Shown: positions 50,593 to 59,288 of the stretch, piece after piece | Layout of the letters: every line of letters starts with the position of its first letter | How positions within the stretch are numbered: the first letter of the stretch is position 1 | Origin: JAOZPE01 sp964601275 | GTDB lineage: Bacteria > Krumholzibacteriota > Krumholzibacteriia > JAJRXK01 | NCBI GenBank assembly: GCA_964601275.1 | Contig: CAZRMV010000004.1 | Coordinates: forward strand, 124,001-188,000 | Direction: 5' to 3' | DNA length: 64,000 bases | Made by a program: the position numbers and the translations under genes | The notes under the pieces: generated by a model | The model's input: only the letters and a program-made list of their open reading frames with translations | The model's database searches: none | What the model was told of the DNA's origin: nothing

Positions 50593-52011
50593 GTGGCGAA
50601 GAACTACGGAAAGGTCGTCCAGGTCATCGGTCCCACGGTGGACGTGCGATTCGAGGCGGAGCACCTTCCAGAGATCTTGAACGAACTGATCGTGGAAGAC
50701 CCGGCCCGTGGCGAACACGGACTGGTGGTCGAGGTCGCCCAGCACCTCGGCGACGACGTGGTGCGATGCGTGGCCATGGACGGGACCGACGGATTGGTGC
50801 GAGGGATGCGGGTTCGCGACACCGGAGGCCCCATCAGCGTGCCGGTGGGCGATCAGTGTCTCGGGGGCATCTTCAACTTGCTGGGCGAGCCCCTGAACGA
50901 CCACAAGCTCTCCCAGCCGGATCTGCGCTGGCCCATCCATCGCGAACCACCCAAGCTGGAAGACCAGGCCGCGACCCGCGAGATCTTCGAGACCGGGATC
51001 AAGGTGGTCGACCTGCTGGCTCCCTATGCCAAGGGCGGGAAGATCGGCCTCTTCGGAGGCGCCGGCGTGGGCAAGACCGTGATCGTGATGGAGCTCATCG
51101 ACTCGATCGCCAAGGAGCACGGGGGCTACTCGGTGTTCTGCGGGGTGGGAGAGCGCACCCGTGAAGGCAACGATCTCTACCTGGAGATGGAAGAGAGCGG
51201 AGTGCTCAAGAACACCGCGTTGGTGTTCGGGCAGATGAACGAGCCTCCCGGAGCGCGTCTGCGGGTCGGCCTTTCGGGTTTGACCATGGCCGAGTACTTC
51301 CGCGACGAGATGGGCCAGGACGTGTTGCTCTTCATCGACAACATCTTCCGCTTCACCCAGGCCGGATCGGAAGTGTCCGCGCTCTTGGGCCGCATGCCCA
51401 GCGCGGTGGGGTACCAGCCCACCCTGGCCACGGAGATGGGCGCCTTGCAGGAGCGCATCACCTCGACCAACAAGGGTTCGATCACCTCGGTGCAGGCGAT
51501 CTACGTGCCCGCCGACGACCTCACCGACCCCGCCCCGGCCACCGCGTTCAGCCATCTGGACGCCACGACCGTGCTCAGCCGTCAGATCGCCGAGCTGGGA
51601 ATCTACCCCGCGGTCGATCCGCTGGCTTCGACCTCGCGGATCCTCGATCCCCTCGTGCTGGGCCAGGAGCACTACGATACCGCGCGCAAGGTCCAGGAGA
51701 TCTTGCAGAAGTACAAGGATCTGCAGGACATCATCGCCATCCTCGGCATGGACGAACTGAGCGAGGACGACAAGATCACCGTGCAGCGCGCGCGGAAGAT
51801 CCAGCGCTTCCTGAGCCAGCCGTTCAAGGTGGCCGAGCAGTTCACCGGGATTCCCGGGAAGTACGTGAAGCTCGAGGATACCGTGCGCGACTTCAAGGCC
51901 CTGGCCGAAGGAGAGTACGATCACATTCCCGAGCAGGCCTTCTACATGAAGGGCACCATGGAAGAGGTGCTGGCCGACCATGAGAAGCTCGAGAAGGAAG
52001 GAGCCGCCTAG
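50593..52011 (+). CDS. atpD: ATP synthase subunit beta
   Basis: 472-aa catalytic F1 subunit. Walker A GGAGVGKT is at residues 155-162. GERTREGNDLY with the catalytic Glu follows, then the DELSEED sequence of the DELSEED loop (MDELSEDD here). LLFIDNIFRFTQAG is Walker B. The start is GTG with AAGGAG upstream. The acidic C-terminal motif is written ELSEDDK, slightly different from DELSEED. Confidence 0.97.
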   Translation: MAKNYGKVVQVIGPTVDVRFEAEHLPEILNELIVEDPARGEHGLVVEVAQHLGDDVVRCVAMDGTDGLVRGMRVRDTGGPISVPVGDQCLGGIFNLLGEPLNDHKLSQPDLRWPIHREPPKLEDQAATREIFETGIKVVDLLAPYAKGGKIGLFGGAGVGKTVIVMELIDSIAKEHGGYSVFCGVGERTREGNDLYLEMEESGVLKNTALVFGQMNEPPGARLRVGLSGLTMAEYFRDEMGQDVLLFIDNIFRFTQAGSEVSALLGRMPSAVGYQPTLATEMGALQERITSTNKGSITSVQAIYVPADDLTDPAPATAFSHLDATTVLSRQIAELGIYPAVDPLASTSRILDPLVLGQEHYDTARKVQEILQKYKDLQDIIAILGMDELSEDDKITVQRARKIQRFLSQPFKVAEQFTGIPGKYVKLEDTVRDFKALAEGEYDHIPEQAFYMKGTMEEVLADHEKLEKEGAA

Positions 52012-52014
52012 GCC

Positions 52015-52446
52015 ATGGCCAAGTCGCCCTATCACCTGAGCATCGTCACCCCGGCGGGACGTGCCTTCGAGGGAGAGGTCACCAGCCTGATCTTTCCCGG
52101 AGAGGACGGGGCCATCGGAGTGTGGGCGCATCACGCCCCGATGCTGGCGGCGATGAAGCCGGGAACCCTCCAGTTGGAGGAGGCGGGTCAGAGCGCGGTC
52201 ATCAAGACCTTCGCGGTCGGGGCCGGTTTCGCCGAGGTCAGCGACAACGACGCCATCCTGCTGGTGGACACCTGCGAGGCCGCCGAGGACATCGACGTGG
52301 AACGCGCGAAAGCGGCCATGGAGCGGGCGAAGAAGAGGCTGGCCGAGGGAATGAAGCGAGACGCCGAGATCGACCGGGAACGCGCCCAGGCGGCGGTGGA
52401 ACGGGCCCAGGCGCGGTTGAAGGCGGCGTACCTGCGGGGGAAATGA
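52015..52446 (+). CDS. atpC: ATP synthase subunit epsilon
   Basis: 143-aa F1 epsilon subunit. The N-terminal beta-sandwich has YHLSIVTPAGRAFEGEV and FPGEDGAIGVWAHHAPMLA. The C-terminal helical hairpin (RAKAAMERAKKRLAEGMKRDA...) is Ala/Arg-rich and long, possibly inhibitory. GAAGGAG lies upstream of the ATG, 3 bp after atpD. Last gene of the operon. Confidence 0.93.
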   Translation: MAKSPYHLSIVTPAGRAFEGEVTSLIFPGEDGAIGVWAHHAPMLAAMKPGTLQLEEAGQSAVIKTFAVGAGFAEVSDNDAILLVDTCEAAEDIDVERAKAAMERAKKRLAEGMKRDAEIDRERAQAAVERAQARLKAAYLRGK

Positions 52447-52559
52447 GCGCCGCCGCCCCCGGCATTTCACAGTTGAGTTTCACCGACAGTGGTGCATTCT
52501 ACTTCGGGGCCCACCGGAATCCCGGTTTCGAGAAACTTCTCCCCTTGAAAGGACGGTCC

Positions 52560-52994
52560 ATGAAAATCGCCCGTGTACTTCTTTTCAGCGCCCTCCTTCT
52601 GGTCATGGCCGCGGGTGCCTCCGCCGAGGTCCAGGGATGGGGGCTCGGCGCCGGCCTCGTCGACGGCGACTTCGGGGTCCAGGCGCGCAAGGACATCTGG
52701 CTGGGGGGGGACATCTCCCAGTTCACCGCCCAGGGTGGCGTGTTCTTTGCCTCGACGACCATCTTCCGGCTCGACGCCGACTACCATTTCATCATCAACT
52801 CGAAACAACCCAGCCGCTTCTATCCGTTGGGCGGGCTCAATTTCTCCTTCACTTCCGATCACGCCAAGTTCGGTCTGAACCTCGGTGGTGGGGTGAACTT
52901 CCGCCTGACCGAGAAGACCCAGGCCTTCGCCGAACTCAAGTACATCATTTCCGACTGGGACGGTTTCGGTGTGGTGGTCGGCATCTATTTCTGA
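52560..52994 (+). CDS. Small outer-membrane beta-barrel-like protein
   Basis: 144-aa exported protein. The signal peptide is about residues 1-23 (FSALLLVMAAGASA). The mature part alternates polar and hydrophobic residues as barrel strands (IFRLDADYHFII, FYPLGGLNFSF, FGLNLGGGVNFRL) and ends in GFGVVVGIYF with the C-terminal Phe that Bam recognises. Not assigned to a family. It may be read from the atp operon or from its own promoter in the preceding 110 bp. Confidence 0.65.
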   Translation: MKIARVLLFSALLLVMAAGASAEVQGWGLGAGLVDGDFGVQARKDIWLGGDISQFTAQGGVFFASTTIFRLDADYHFIINSKQPSRFYPLGGLNFSFTSDHAKFGLNLGGGVNFRLTEKTQAFAELKYIISDWDGFGVVVGIYF

Positions 52995-53015
52995 CCCCTT
53001 GCGGGTTCAGTGATC

Positions 53016-53043
53016 GAGGGGGCGCCTTCCCGGGGCCCCCTTC
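53016..53043 (+). terminator. Possible terminator after the barrel gene
   Basis: GGGGGC (53018-53023) and GCCCCC (53035-53040) form a stem with a GC-rich loop, followed by TTCTTC. It lies about 20 bp past the stop. Confidence 0.45.
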
Positions 53044-53088
53044 TTCGTTGGGGCTGTCCTCTCTCTTGGGCAATGGGTTTGCGCGTCT

Positions 53089-54846
53089 TCAGGCCGCGGT
53101 TTCGGGGCGTGACTCCCTTCGCCCGGCCTTCAGCAGGCGCGGCGCCAGGATGAGCGCTCCACCGTAGAGCACCAGCGAAACGAACATCGTGGCCGGCCGT
53201 CCGTGGCGGAAATCCCCGAGCAGAAGCGCGAGACCGCCGAGCACCAGGATGGGGTAGACCAGCCAGCGGGCCTCGGGGAAACGTGGATGCCGGCTCAGCC
53301 ACGCGCTCGCCACCGCGAACAGGGCCAGCAGGCCGGTGCGAACCGCCGCGGCGACGCCGGCGTCCACCGCGCTTGCGGAAGTGGCCAGGGTCGCGGCCGC
53401 GATCATCACCGCCAACCCGCAGCAACTGAACACCAGGAGGGAGAGGCAGAGGATGCGGGGGGCGCTCAACAGGGTCAGACTGGACTGTGGATGTGGAGCG
53501 ACGCGCAGCCAGGTGCACAGGGTGGTGACCAGCAGGATCGCGGCGAAGGGAAGGAGCAGGCGGGACTCCAGGGTCTCCGTCCGGCCGAACAGTCCTGCGG
53601 CGGCAACTCCGAGCAACCCGGAACTGATGGCTGCCGTGACCGTGAACACGGTGGCGTGCAGAAGCAGGGTGGCGCGCTGTTTGCGGCTGGCCACCGTCAC
53701 GGTGAGCACCGTCAGGACGAGCAGGCCCCAGGTGCGTGCAAAGCCGTGCAGGAGGGTGAAGACCGTCACCAGCATCAGGACGAGCGCGATGCTGGTGTAG
53801 AACATGTAGTTGCGTCCCCGCCCCCGCCGCCGATCGATGAACACGAAGGAGATCCCGTAGTTGATCCCGGCCCCGGCGAGGGAGAGGACCCCCAGGGCGA
53901 TGTCCAGGTGGGGATGCGCGGGGGCCAGCAGGAGAGCGCCGCCCATTCCCACCATCAACACCGCCGCGGTCTGGGCTGCCTCCATCCACTGGATGTCCCG
54001 TCCCCGGACCAGGATCCGGACCGAGAAGGTGCCCAGGTAGGCTGCGACGAGGCCGACCTGGAGGGCGATGAGGGTGGAGACCGTCAGCCCCTCGACCAGG
54101 TGCTGGGTTCCCTCCAACAGGTACAGCGAGGTCACAAGCAACACGGTCATATCGGCCAGGAGCGCTCCGGAGATCCCCAGGAAGGTCCACCGCCGGGCGT
54201 AGGAGAGAAACAGCGCGGTCCAGAACACCGCCAGCGCGATGGCCAGGAAGGGAATCCAGAGGTGGGTGGTCAGGGCCAGGGCGAGGGCGATGGAAGCTCC
54301 AGAGGCGGCGAAGAGCCAGGCTACTGCCCGCAACGATCGCCGCCAGGAGATCCACAGGCCCGTCCCTACCGCCAGCGCCAGGGCGAAGGCGCTCACCGGG
54401 GCGGGAAGGTAGTGGAAATGGACCGTGGCCTCGAGCAGCAGGGGGAAGATGATGAGGGCGGCCGAGAGACCGTGGAACTGGGCGCCGCGGTACGATCCTC
54501 CGGGCGCCGCCGAGCGGAACGCGAGCAGCAGGAAGAGCATTCCGTAGACGAGTCCCACGGCCGCTCCCGTGGTCTCGGGGAGGGCCCCGGAATCGGTGGC
54601 AGCGCGCAGGAAGAAGGCGCCGCCCAGTACCAGGAGGGTGCGACCCAGCAGGGGGAGGAAACTCGCCTTCTGGACCTCGACCGGCTCGGGGACCGGGGCG
54701 GCATGCGCGGCCGCGTCGGTGACCTCGGCCGAGGACGCTTGCCGATGCGCCGGAACGCCCTCATGGAGCGTCGCTTCCAGGGCCTCGACCCGCCGGGTCA
54801 ACCGGGCGAGGGAGTCTTCCAGCCGCTGGAGTCTGTCTTCGTCCAT
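53089..54846 (-). CDS. Multi-pass membrane protein, DUF2339-like
   Basis: 585-aa protein with a short N-terminal coiled coil (DRLQRLEDSLARLTRRVEALEA), a Pro/Ala-rich linker, and about 14-16 predicted membrane helices with LLGRTLLVLGGAFFLRAATDSG at the first. This layout fits the DUF2339 family of large membrane proteins of unknown function. No catalytic motif seen. The ATG at 54846 has GAGG eight bases upstream. It is convergent with the atp region and divergent from the cytochrome b gene. Confidence 0.6.
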   Translation of the reverse strand: MDEDRLQRLEDSLARLTRRVEALEATLHEGVPAHRQASSAEVTDAAAHAAPVPEPVEVQKASFLPLLGRTLLVLGGAFFLRAATDSGALPETTGAAVGLVYGMLFLLLAFRSAAPGGSYRGAQFHGLSAALIIFPLLLEATVHFHYLPAPVSAFALALAVGTGLWISWRRSLRAVAWLFAASGASIALALALTTHLWIPFLAIALAVFWTALFLSYARRWTFLGISGALLADMTVLLVTSLYLLEGTQHLVEGLTVSTLIALQVGLVAAYLGTFSVRILVRGRDIQWMEAAQTAAVLMVGMGGALLLAPAHPHLDIALGVLSLAGAGINYGISFVFIDRRRGRGRNYMFYTSIALVLMLVTVFTLLHGFARTWGLLVLTVLTVTVASRKQRATLLLHATVFTVTAAISSGLLGVAAAGLFGRTETLESRLLLPFAAILLVTTLCTWLRVAPHPQSSLTLLSAPRILCLSLLVFSCCGLAVMIAAATLATSASAVDAGVAAAVRTGLLALFAVASAWLSRHPRFPEARWLVYPILVLGGLALLLGDFRHGRPATMFVSLVLYGGALILAPRLLKAGRRESRPETAA

Positions 54847-55043
54847 CGACCTCACCTCAGGAGGACGCGAACACGGCCTCGACGAGGAGAAGCGGCGGGT
54901 TCGCGGCGCAGAAAAAATGGCGCGGGTCCGGGATCAGGACTTGAGGAATGGGGTTTCCGGTCGCACAATCCTCAACGCCGCGATCGTACGTCCGAGTGAA
55001 CCCAAGCGTCAACGGAAACCCGAGCCGAGGACGGGAAGAGGGC

Positions 55044-56435
55044 ATGAGCAGCGCGATACAATCCAATCCTGTTTATCGTTGGCTCGACCGTCGGTATGGC
55101 CTGAGCAAACTGGTGGAGTTCCTCGAACACAAGGAAGTGCCATTGGGGGATCACCCCATGATCTGGTACTACCTCGGGGGCACCACCTTGTTCTTCTTCA
55201 TGGTCCAGATCGCGACCGGTCTGCTTCTTTTGCTTTACTATCAACCCGGGGCGAACAGCTCCTACGAGAGCATCCGCTTCATCGTCACCAAGGTCCCGTT
55301 CGGGTGGCTCATCCGTTCGGTTCATTGCTGGAGCGCGCACCTGATGATCGTGTCATTGACGGTGCACATGTTCAGCACGATGTTGCTCAAGGCCTATCGT
55401 CCCCCCCGTGAGCTCACCTGGGTCACCGGGTTCCTGTTGTTCTCGATCGCCCTGGGCTTCGGGTTCTCCGGCTACCTTCTCCCCTGGAACGAACTCTCCT
55501 TCTTCGCCACTTCGGTCGGCACCGATTCGGTGAAATCGGTTCCGGTCATCGGCCAATGGCTTCTGGAGGTGATGCGGGGAGGTCCGGAAGTCACCATCAA
55601 TACGCTGTATCGCTTCTTCGCGCTGCACGTCGTGGTGCTGCCCCTGGCCATCGTGGGGGTCATCGGAATCCACCTCCTGTTGATCCAGCGGCAGGGAATG
55701 GCCCTGCCGGTCGGCCACAAGACCTACGAGAAGGGAATGAAGTTCTTCCCGAACTTCATGATGCGCGATCTTCTCCTCTGGCTCTTGTGTCTCACCGGAC
55801 TGATGATCCTCGCGGTGATGCTTCCCTACGGCCCGGGAGTGCCCGGGGTCGAATGGGATCTCGGAGCGAAGGCGAATCCACTGCTCCCCGCCTATCCCGG
55901 AATCAAGCCCGAGTGGTACTTCCTCTGGATCTATCAGTTGTTGAAGGAGTTCCCTCCGCATCTGCTGGGAATGGAAGGACCGCAGGCGGCGTTGCTCATG
56001 GTCACCGTTCTCATGGGCAGTTGGGCCCTGTTGCCCTGGCTCGATCGCAAGGCCCGCCGGGACGAATCTTCGCCGGCGTTCACCGACTATGGGGTCGGGG
56101 CCATTCTCTTCGTGATCTTTCTCACCCTGATGGCCTGGGACCTCGGAGGAGGCGGGGGCCACGGTGAAGGAGTCGACGTCCGGGCGGTGGCCCGGCTCTG
56201 TTCCATCATCACGGTGGGTCTCTGGGCGGCGATCACTGTCTTCCGCATCCTTCTCTATCGCCACCGGGTCTTCTTCTACAGCGGGGGCATCGCCTTGCAC
56301 GCCGCGCTCCATGGCCTGGTGGGCCTCAGCTATCTCCGCGCGCTTCTGGTTGCCGCCGCGGTCGTCGCCGTCGTGGTGGGAATCGATTTCGCCCGGCGAA
56401 CGCGCACTCCGGCACCTCGGGAGGTGGGCAGATGA
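55044..56435 (+). CDS. Cytochrome b (fused b6/subunit IV type)
   Basis: 463-aa membrane subunit of a quinol:acceptor oxidoreductase. Heme ligands are His94/His108 (SVHCWSAHLMIVSLTVHMF) and His195/His210 (ALHVVVLPLAIVGVIGIH); the second spacing of 15 is the b6 type. The quinol-site motif is PEWYFLW. The Cys that binds the extra c-type heme in b6 proteins is Tyr here (IWYYLGG). C-terminal helices extend beyond the core. The ATG at 55044 starts MSSAIQSNPVYRWL. It overlaps the cytochrome c gene by 4 bp. Confidence 0.93.
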   Translation: MSSAIQSNPVYRWLDRRYGLSKLVEFLEHKEVPLGDHPMIWYYLGGTTLFFFMVQIATGLLLLLYYQPGANSSYESIRFIVTKVPFGWLIRSVHCWSAHLMIVSLTVHMFSTMLLKAYRPPRELTWVTGFLLFSIALGFGFSGYLLPWNELSFFATSVGTDSVKSVPVIGQWLLEVMRGGPEVTINTLYRFFALHVVVLPLAIVGVIGIHLLLIQRQGMALPVGHKTYEKGMKFFPNFMMRDLLLWLLCLTGLMILAVMLPYGPGVPGVEWDLGAKANPLLPAYPGIKPEWYFLWIYQLLKEFPPHLLGMEGPQAALLMVTVLMGSWALLPWLDRKARRDESSPAFTDYGVGAILFVIFLTLMAWDLGGGGGHGEGVDVRAVARLCSIITVGLWAAITVFRILLYRHRVFFYSGGIALHAALHGLVGLSYLRALLVAAAVVAVVVGIDFARRTRTPAPREVGR

Positions 56436-58042
56436 GACGCTTCCAGCCTGCAGTCCTCGCCATCCTGTGCATTCTTCTCGTCCGTCCCACGGCCCGGGTG
56501 GTGTGGGCCGAGGAAACCAGGCAGCCCGGGAAGGAGCCGGTGCCGGCGGTGTCCAAGGAGCCGGTGCCGGAGAACGTCCAGGAATTCTTCGGTGCCGAGG
56601 AGGACGGCAATCCGGTGATCGCACCCGATCTCCAGGACTATTTCCGTTCCCTTCCCACGCACGCGCAGAAGCTGTTCTCCAAGGCGGTCGACGAAGAACT
56701 GATCTCTTCTCCTCAGCACGCGGCCGATCTGTTGTCGCTGAAGTTGGCTCCCGACCGCATGGAGCTGCTGCTGCGGAACAACTGCATCCTCTGCCACACC
56801 GACCGGGACATGCAGGACGAAGAGACGCTCTGGTACATCCGCCAGAAGGACGCCGGCGGCTCCGTCCTGGTGCTCGAGAACTACGTCAACGACGTCCATT
56901 TCCGGAAGGGCCTCTCCTGTGCGGGTTGCCACGGGGGGAGCCCCAGTGACACGGAGATGTCGGACGAGATCTACGAGCGCTGGCCGGACAGTTCGGTGCG
57001 AAAGAAGGATCGCACCTGGATCCCCGGGTTCTGCGGTCGTTGCCATTCCGACCCGGCGTTCATGCGGGGGTTCAATCCCGGTCTGCCCACCGACCAGTTG
57101 GCCAAGTACCGCACCAGCAAGCACGGGCAGTTGCTCCTGGGGAAGGGCGATTCGAAAGCCGCCCAGTGCGTGAGTTGTCATGGGGTCCATGGAATCCAGC
57201 GGTCGAACAGCCGGAAGTCCCCCACCAACAAGATGAACATCCCCGCGACCTGCGGAAAGTGCCACGCGAACGCCGAGTACATGGCTGGTTACAAGAAGGA
57301 CGATGGAACGCCTCTTCCCACCAACCAGCTCGAGCAATACCGCGAGAGCGTCCACGGCAAGGCGCTCCTGGTGGATGGAGACCAGGGAGCTCCGGTGTGC
57401 AATGACTGTCACGGGAACCACGCCGCCATGCCTCCCAAGCTCTCCTCGGTCGGTGAGGTCTGCCGGACCTGCCACAGCGGAAACGGTCAACTCTTCGACG
57501 GGAGCCGTCACAAGCAGGTGTTCAGCGTGCACGGATGGCCCGAATGCGCGAAGTGCCACGGCACGCACGACGTGACCAAGCCCCGCGACGAGATGATGGT
57601 CATCACCCCGGGGCACCTCTGCTACGACTGCCACACGAAGTACGCCCCGGACAATCCGCGGTGCAATGCCACGGCGGATCACTTCTACGGGACCATCCGG
57701 AAGTTGGAGGCCTCCAGTGGAGGCCTGGCGGCTTCCGAAGAAGAACTGGCGAGAAAGGGGCTCGATGTCGAGACTCTCAACAACATCGTCTCGGAAGTGA
57801 CCGACGCCCTTCGCCAGGCGCGGTCGGCGATCCACGCCTTCGACCGGAGCGATTTCGACGATGTCGCGGTCGCCGGTCTCCAGGCCGCGGACAAGGGCCA
57901 AGAGGAAGTGGAGCACCTGAAAGGGGAGTATCAATTCCGGCGCCGGGGCCTGATGCTCTCGCTCTTGGTCATGGTTTTCCTGGCCCTGGTACTCTACCTG
58001 AAGATTCGCCAGATCGAACGCCGCCAGAAGAAGGAAGGCTGA
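56432..58042 (+). CDS. Nine-heme membrane-anchored cytochrome c
   Basis: 536-aa protein with nine CxxCH heme sites, at residues 118, 163, 201, 246, 274, 323, 344, 372 and 397. The signal peptide or N-anchor is 1-26 (AVLAILCILLVRPTARVVWA). Two internal repeats are visible: YRTSKHGQLLLGKGD...CVSCHGVHG and YRESVHGKALLVDGD...CNDCHGNH. A C-terminal membrane helix is at about 506-526 (MLSLLVMVFLALVLYLKI). It is translationally coupled to cytochrome b and followed by the Rieske gene. It probably accepts electrons from the Rieske centre, in place of cytochrome c1. Confidence 0.9.
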   Translation: MRRFQPAVLAILCILLVRPTARVVWAEETRQPGKEPVPAVSKEPVPENVQEFFGAEEDGNPVIAPDLQDYFRSLPTHAQKLFSKAVDEELISSPQHAADLLSLKLAPDRMELLLRNNCILCHTDRDMQDEETLWYIRQKDAGGSVLVLENYVNDVHFRKGLSCAGCHGGSPSDTEMSDEIYERWPDSSVRKKDRTWIPGFCGRCHSDPAFMRGFNPGLPTDQLAKYRTSKHGQLLLGKGDSKAAQCVSCHGVHGIQRSNSRKSPTNKMNIPATCGKCHANAEYMAGYKKDDGTPLPTNQLEQYRESVHGKALLVDGDQGAPVCNDCHGNHAAMPPKLSSVGEVCRTCHSGNGQLFDGSRHKQVFSVHGWPECAKCHGTHDVTKPRDEMMVITPGHLCYDCHTKYAPDNPRCNATADHFYGTIRKLEASSGGLAASEEELARKGLDVETLNNIVSEVTDALRQARSAIHAFDRSDFDDVAVAGLQAADKGQEEVEHLKGEYQFRRRGLMLSLLVMVFLALVLYLKIRQIERRQKKEG

Positions 58043-58045
58043 GCC

Positions 58046-58540
58046 GTGTCGCCGAAGGAGAGGTTGAGAAGCATGGATAGCGACCGTTCGACGACCAAGG
58101 TCTCGCGCCGCGGTTTCCTCGACGTCCTCCTGGGCATTGGAGTGGTGGGGGCCGTCGCGAGCGCCCTGTTTCCCATCTACAAGTACCTGACCCCTCTGCC
58201 CCGGAGAATCGGCGGCGCCATCGTCAAGCTGACGAAGGACCAGGTACAGAAGCTGATGGGACGGAAGCGATCGGTGATCGTGCGCGCCGGGGGCGAGAAA
58301 GTCATCGTCTTCGATGACCCCCAGGGGAAGGTCCGCGCACTCAACGCCAAGTGCACCCACGAGGGTTGCACCGTCCAGTACAAGCCGGGCGACGGCGTGA
58401 TCTGGTGCGCGTGTCACAATGGATTCTACGACCTGGATGGCAGGGTGATCTCCGGTCCGCCTCCCCGGCCCTTGGCCCGCTATGCGGTGAACCAGAGCGG
58501 GGACGAGGAGATCAGCATCGACACCACCAAGAGTGTCTGA
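58046..58540 (+). CDS. Rieske iron-sulfur protein
   Basis: 164 aa from GTG 58046, or 155 aa from the ATG at 58073 (MDSDRSTTKVSRRGFL), which also has AAGGAG upstream. The Tat signal is SRRGFLDVLLGIGVVGAVASA. The Rieske cluster ligands are Cys103-Thr-His105 (CTHEGC) and Cys121-Ala-Cys-His124 (CACHNG). Cys108 and Cys123 form the usual disulfide. The order cytochrome b, nonaheme c, Rieske indicates one quinol-oxidising complex. Confidence 0.93.
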   Translation: MSPKERLRSMDSDRSTTKVSRRGFLDVLLGIGVVGAVASALFPIYKYLTPLPRRIGGAIVKLTKDQVQKLMGRKRSVIVRAGGEKVIVFDDPQGKVRALNAKCTHEGCTVQYKPGDGVIWCACHNGFYDLDGRVISGPPPRPLARYAVNQSGDEEISIDTTKSV

Positions 58541-58552
58541 GATCGCCGGCGG

Positions 58553-58912
58553 TCAGGAATCCGAGCTGATGCGCTCGACGGCGTCCACCCCTTCTTCACC
58601 GGTGCGGATCTTGATCGCCCGGTCGACGGTGCTCACGAAGATCGCTCCGTCTCCCGGGTAGCCCGAGCGCCCCAGTTCGGTGATGAGATGAACGGCACGC
58701 TGGACATCCTCGTCGTGGCAGATCATCTCCAGCTTGCAGATGTTGCTGCAGCTCTTGAGGGCCAGGACCGAGATCTTGTGGACCCGCGGATCCGCCAGCG
58801 AGCCGATCGCATAGACGGGGATGACGGTGATCGCGTGGAAGCCCGCGTCGTCGAGGGCATGGACGACCGCGTCGACTTTTTCCGGTCGCAGGTAGGCCTT
58901 GATTTCCTTCAT
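58553..58912 (-). CDS. PII-family signal protein, T-loop variant
   Basis: 119-aa PII-like protein. The N-terminal MKEIKAYLRPEKVDAVVHAL and the end KIRTGEEGVDAV match GlnB/GlnK. The T-loop region (residues about 34-62) reads YAIGSLADPRVHKISVLALK then SCSNICKLEM, with no Tyr at position 51, so uridylylation as in GlnB is not expected. It has three Cys residues (55, 59, 65). No glnA or amtB lies nearby. It is convergent with the Rieske gene. Confidence 0.85.
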   Translation of the reverse strand: MKEIKAYLRPEKVDAVVHALDDAGFHAITVIPVYAIGSLADPRVHKISVLALKSCSNICKLEMICHDEDVQRAVHLITELGRSGYPGDGAIFVSTVDRAIKIRTGEEGVDAVERISSDS

Positions 58913-59288
58913 GGGTCAGCTCCTCGCGGGGGAAAGCGGTTCCACGGATCCCCCTGCAAAGGGGGTGCCTCGGCCCCACGGTCGTTTCCCGCCGGTTCTG
59001 AGCCTTTCCGGACCCCGCGATGTTTGATATGGAACAACCCCGGATCGGGTTTTGATGGATATCCAACACGAACGCGGGTTGGTCTGATTCGGGACCATCC
59101 GGACAGGGGGCTGGATTCGCTTGATGCCGGCGCTGTGCGGGGGGTTTTGGACGCGAGGCGCTTCCTTCCCCCGCTTCGGCACGGAGCTTCCTGTGGCCGG
59201 GGCAGGCGTCGCCCTTGCCAGGGGCGTCCCCGGTGGGCGGACCCCTTCGCGGGAACGCCGACCCTTTGAACCTCCAGGAGTTGAATCC
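58913..59288. other. Intergenic region PII-DUF2231
   Basis: 376 bp without a credible gene, between two divergently read genes. CCCCCT-GCAA-AGGGGG (58950-58965) is a perfect 6-bp hairpin with a GNRA loop in the PII leader. GATATGGAACAACC and GGATATCC at 59025-59060 mark a short AT-richer patch suited to promoters, but no single pair stands out. Confidence 0.4.
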
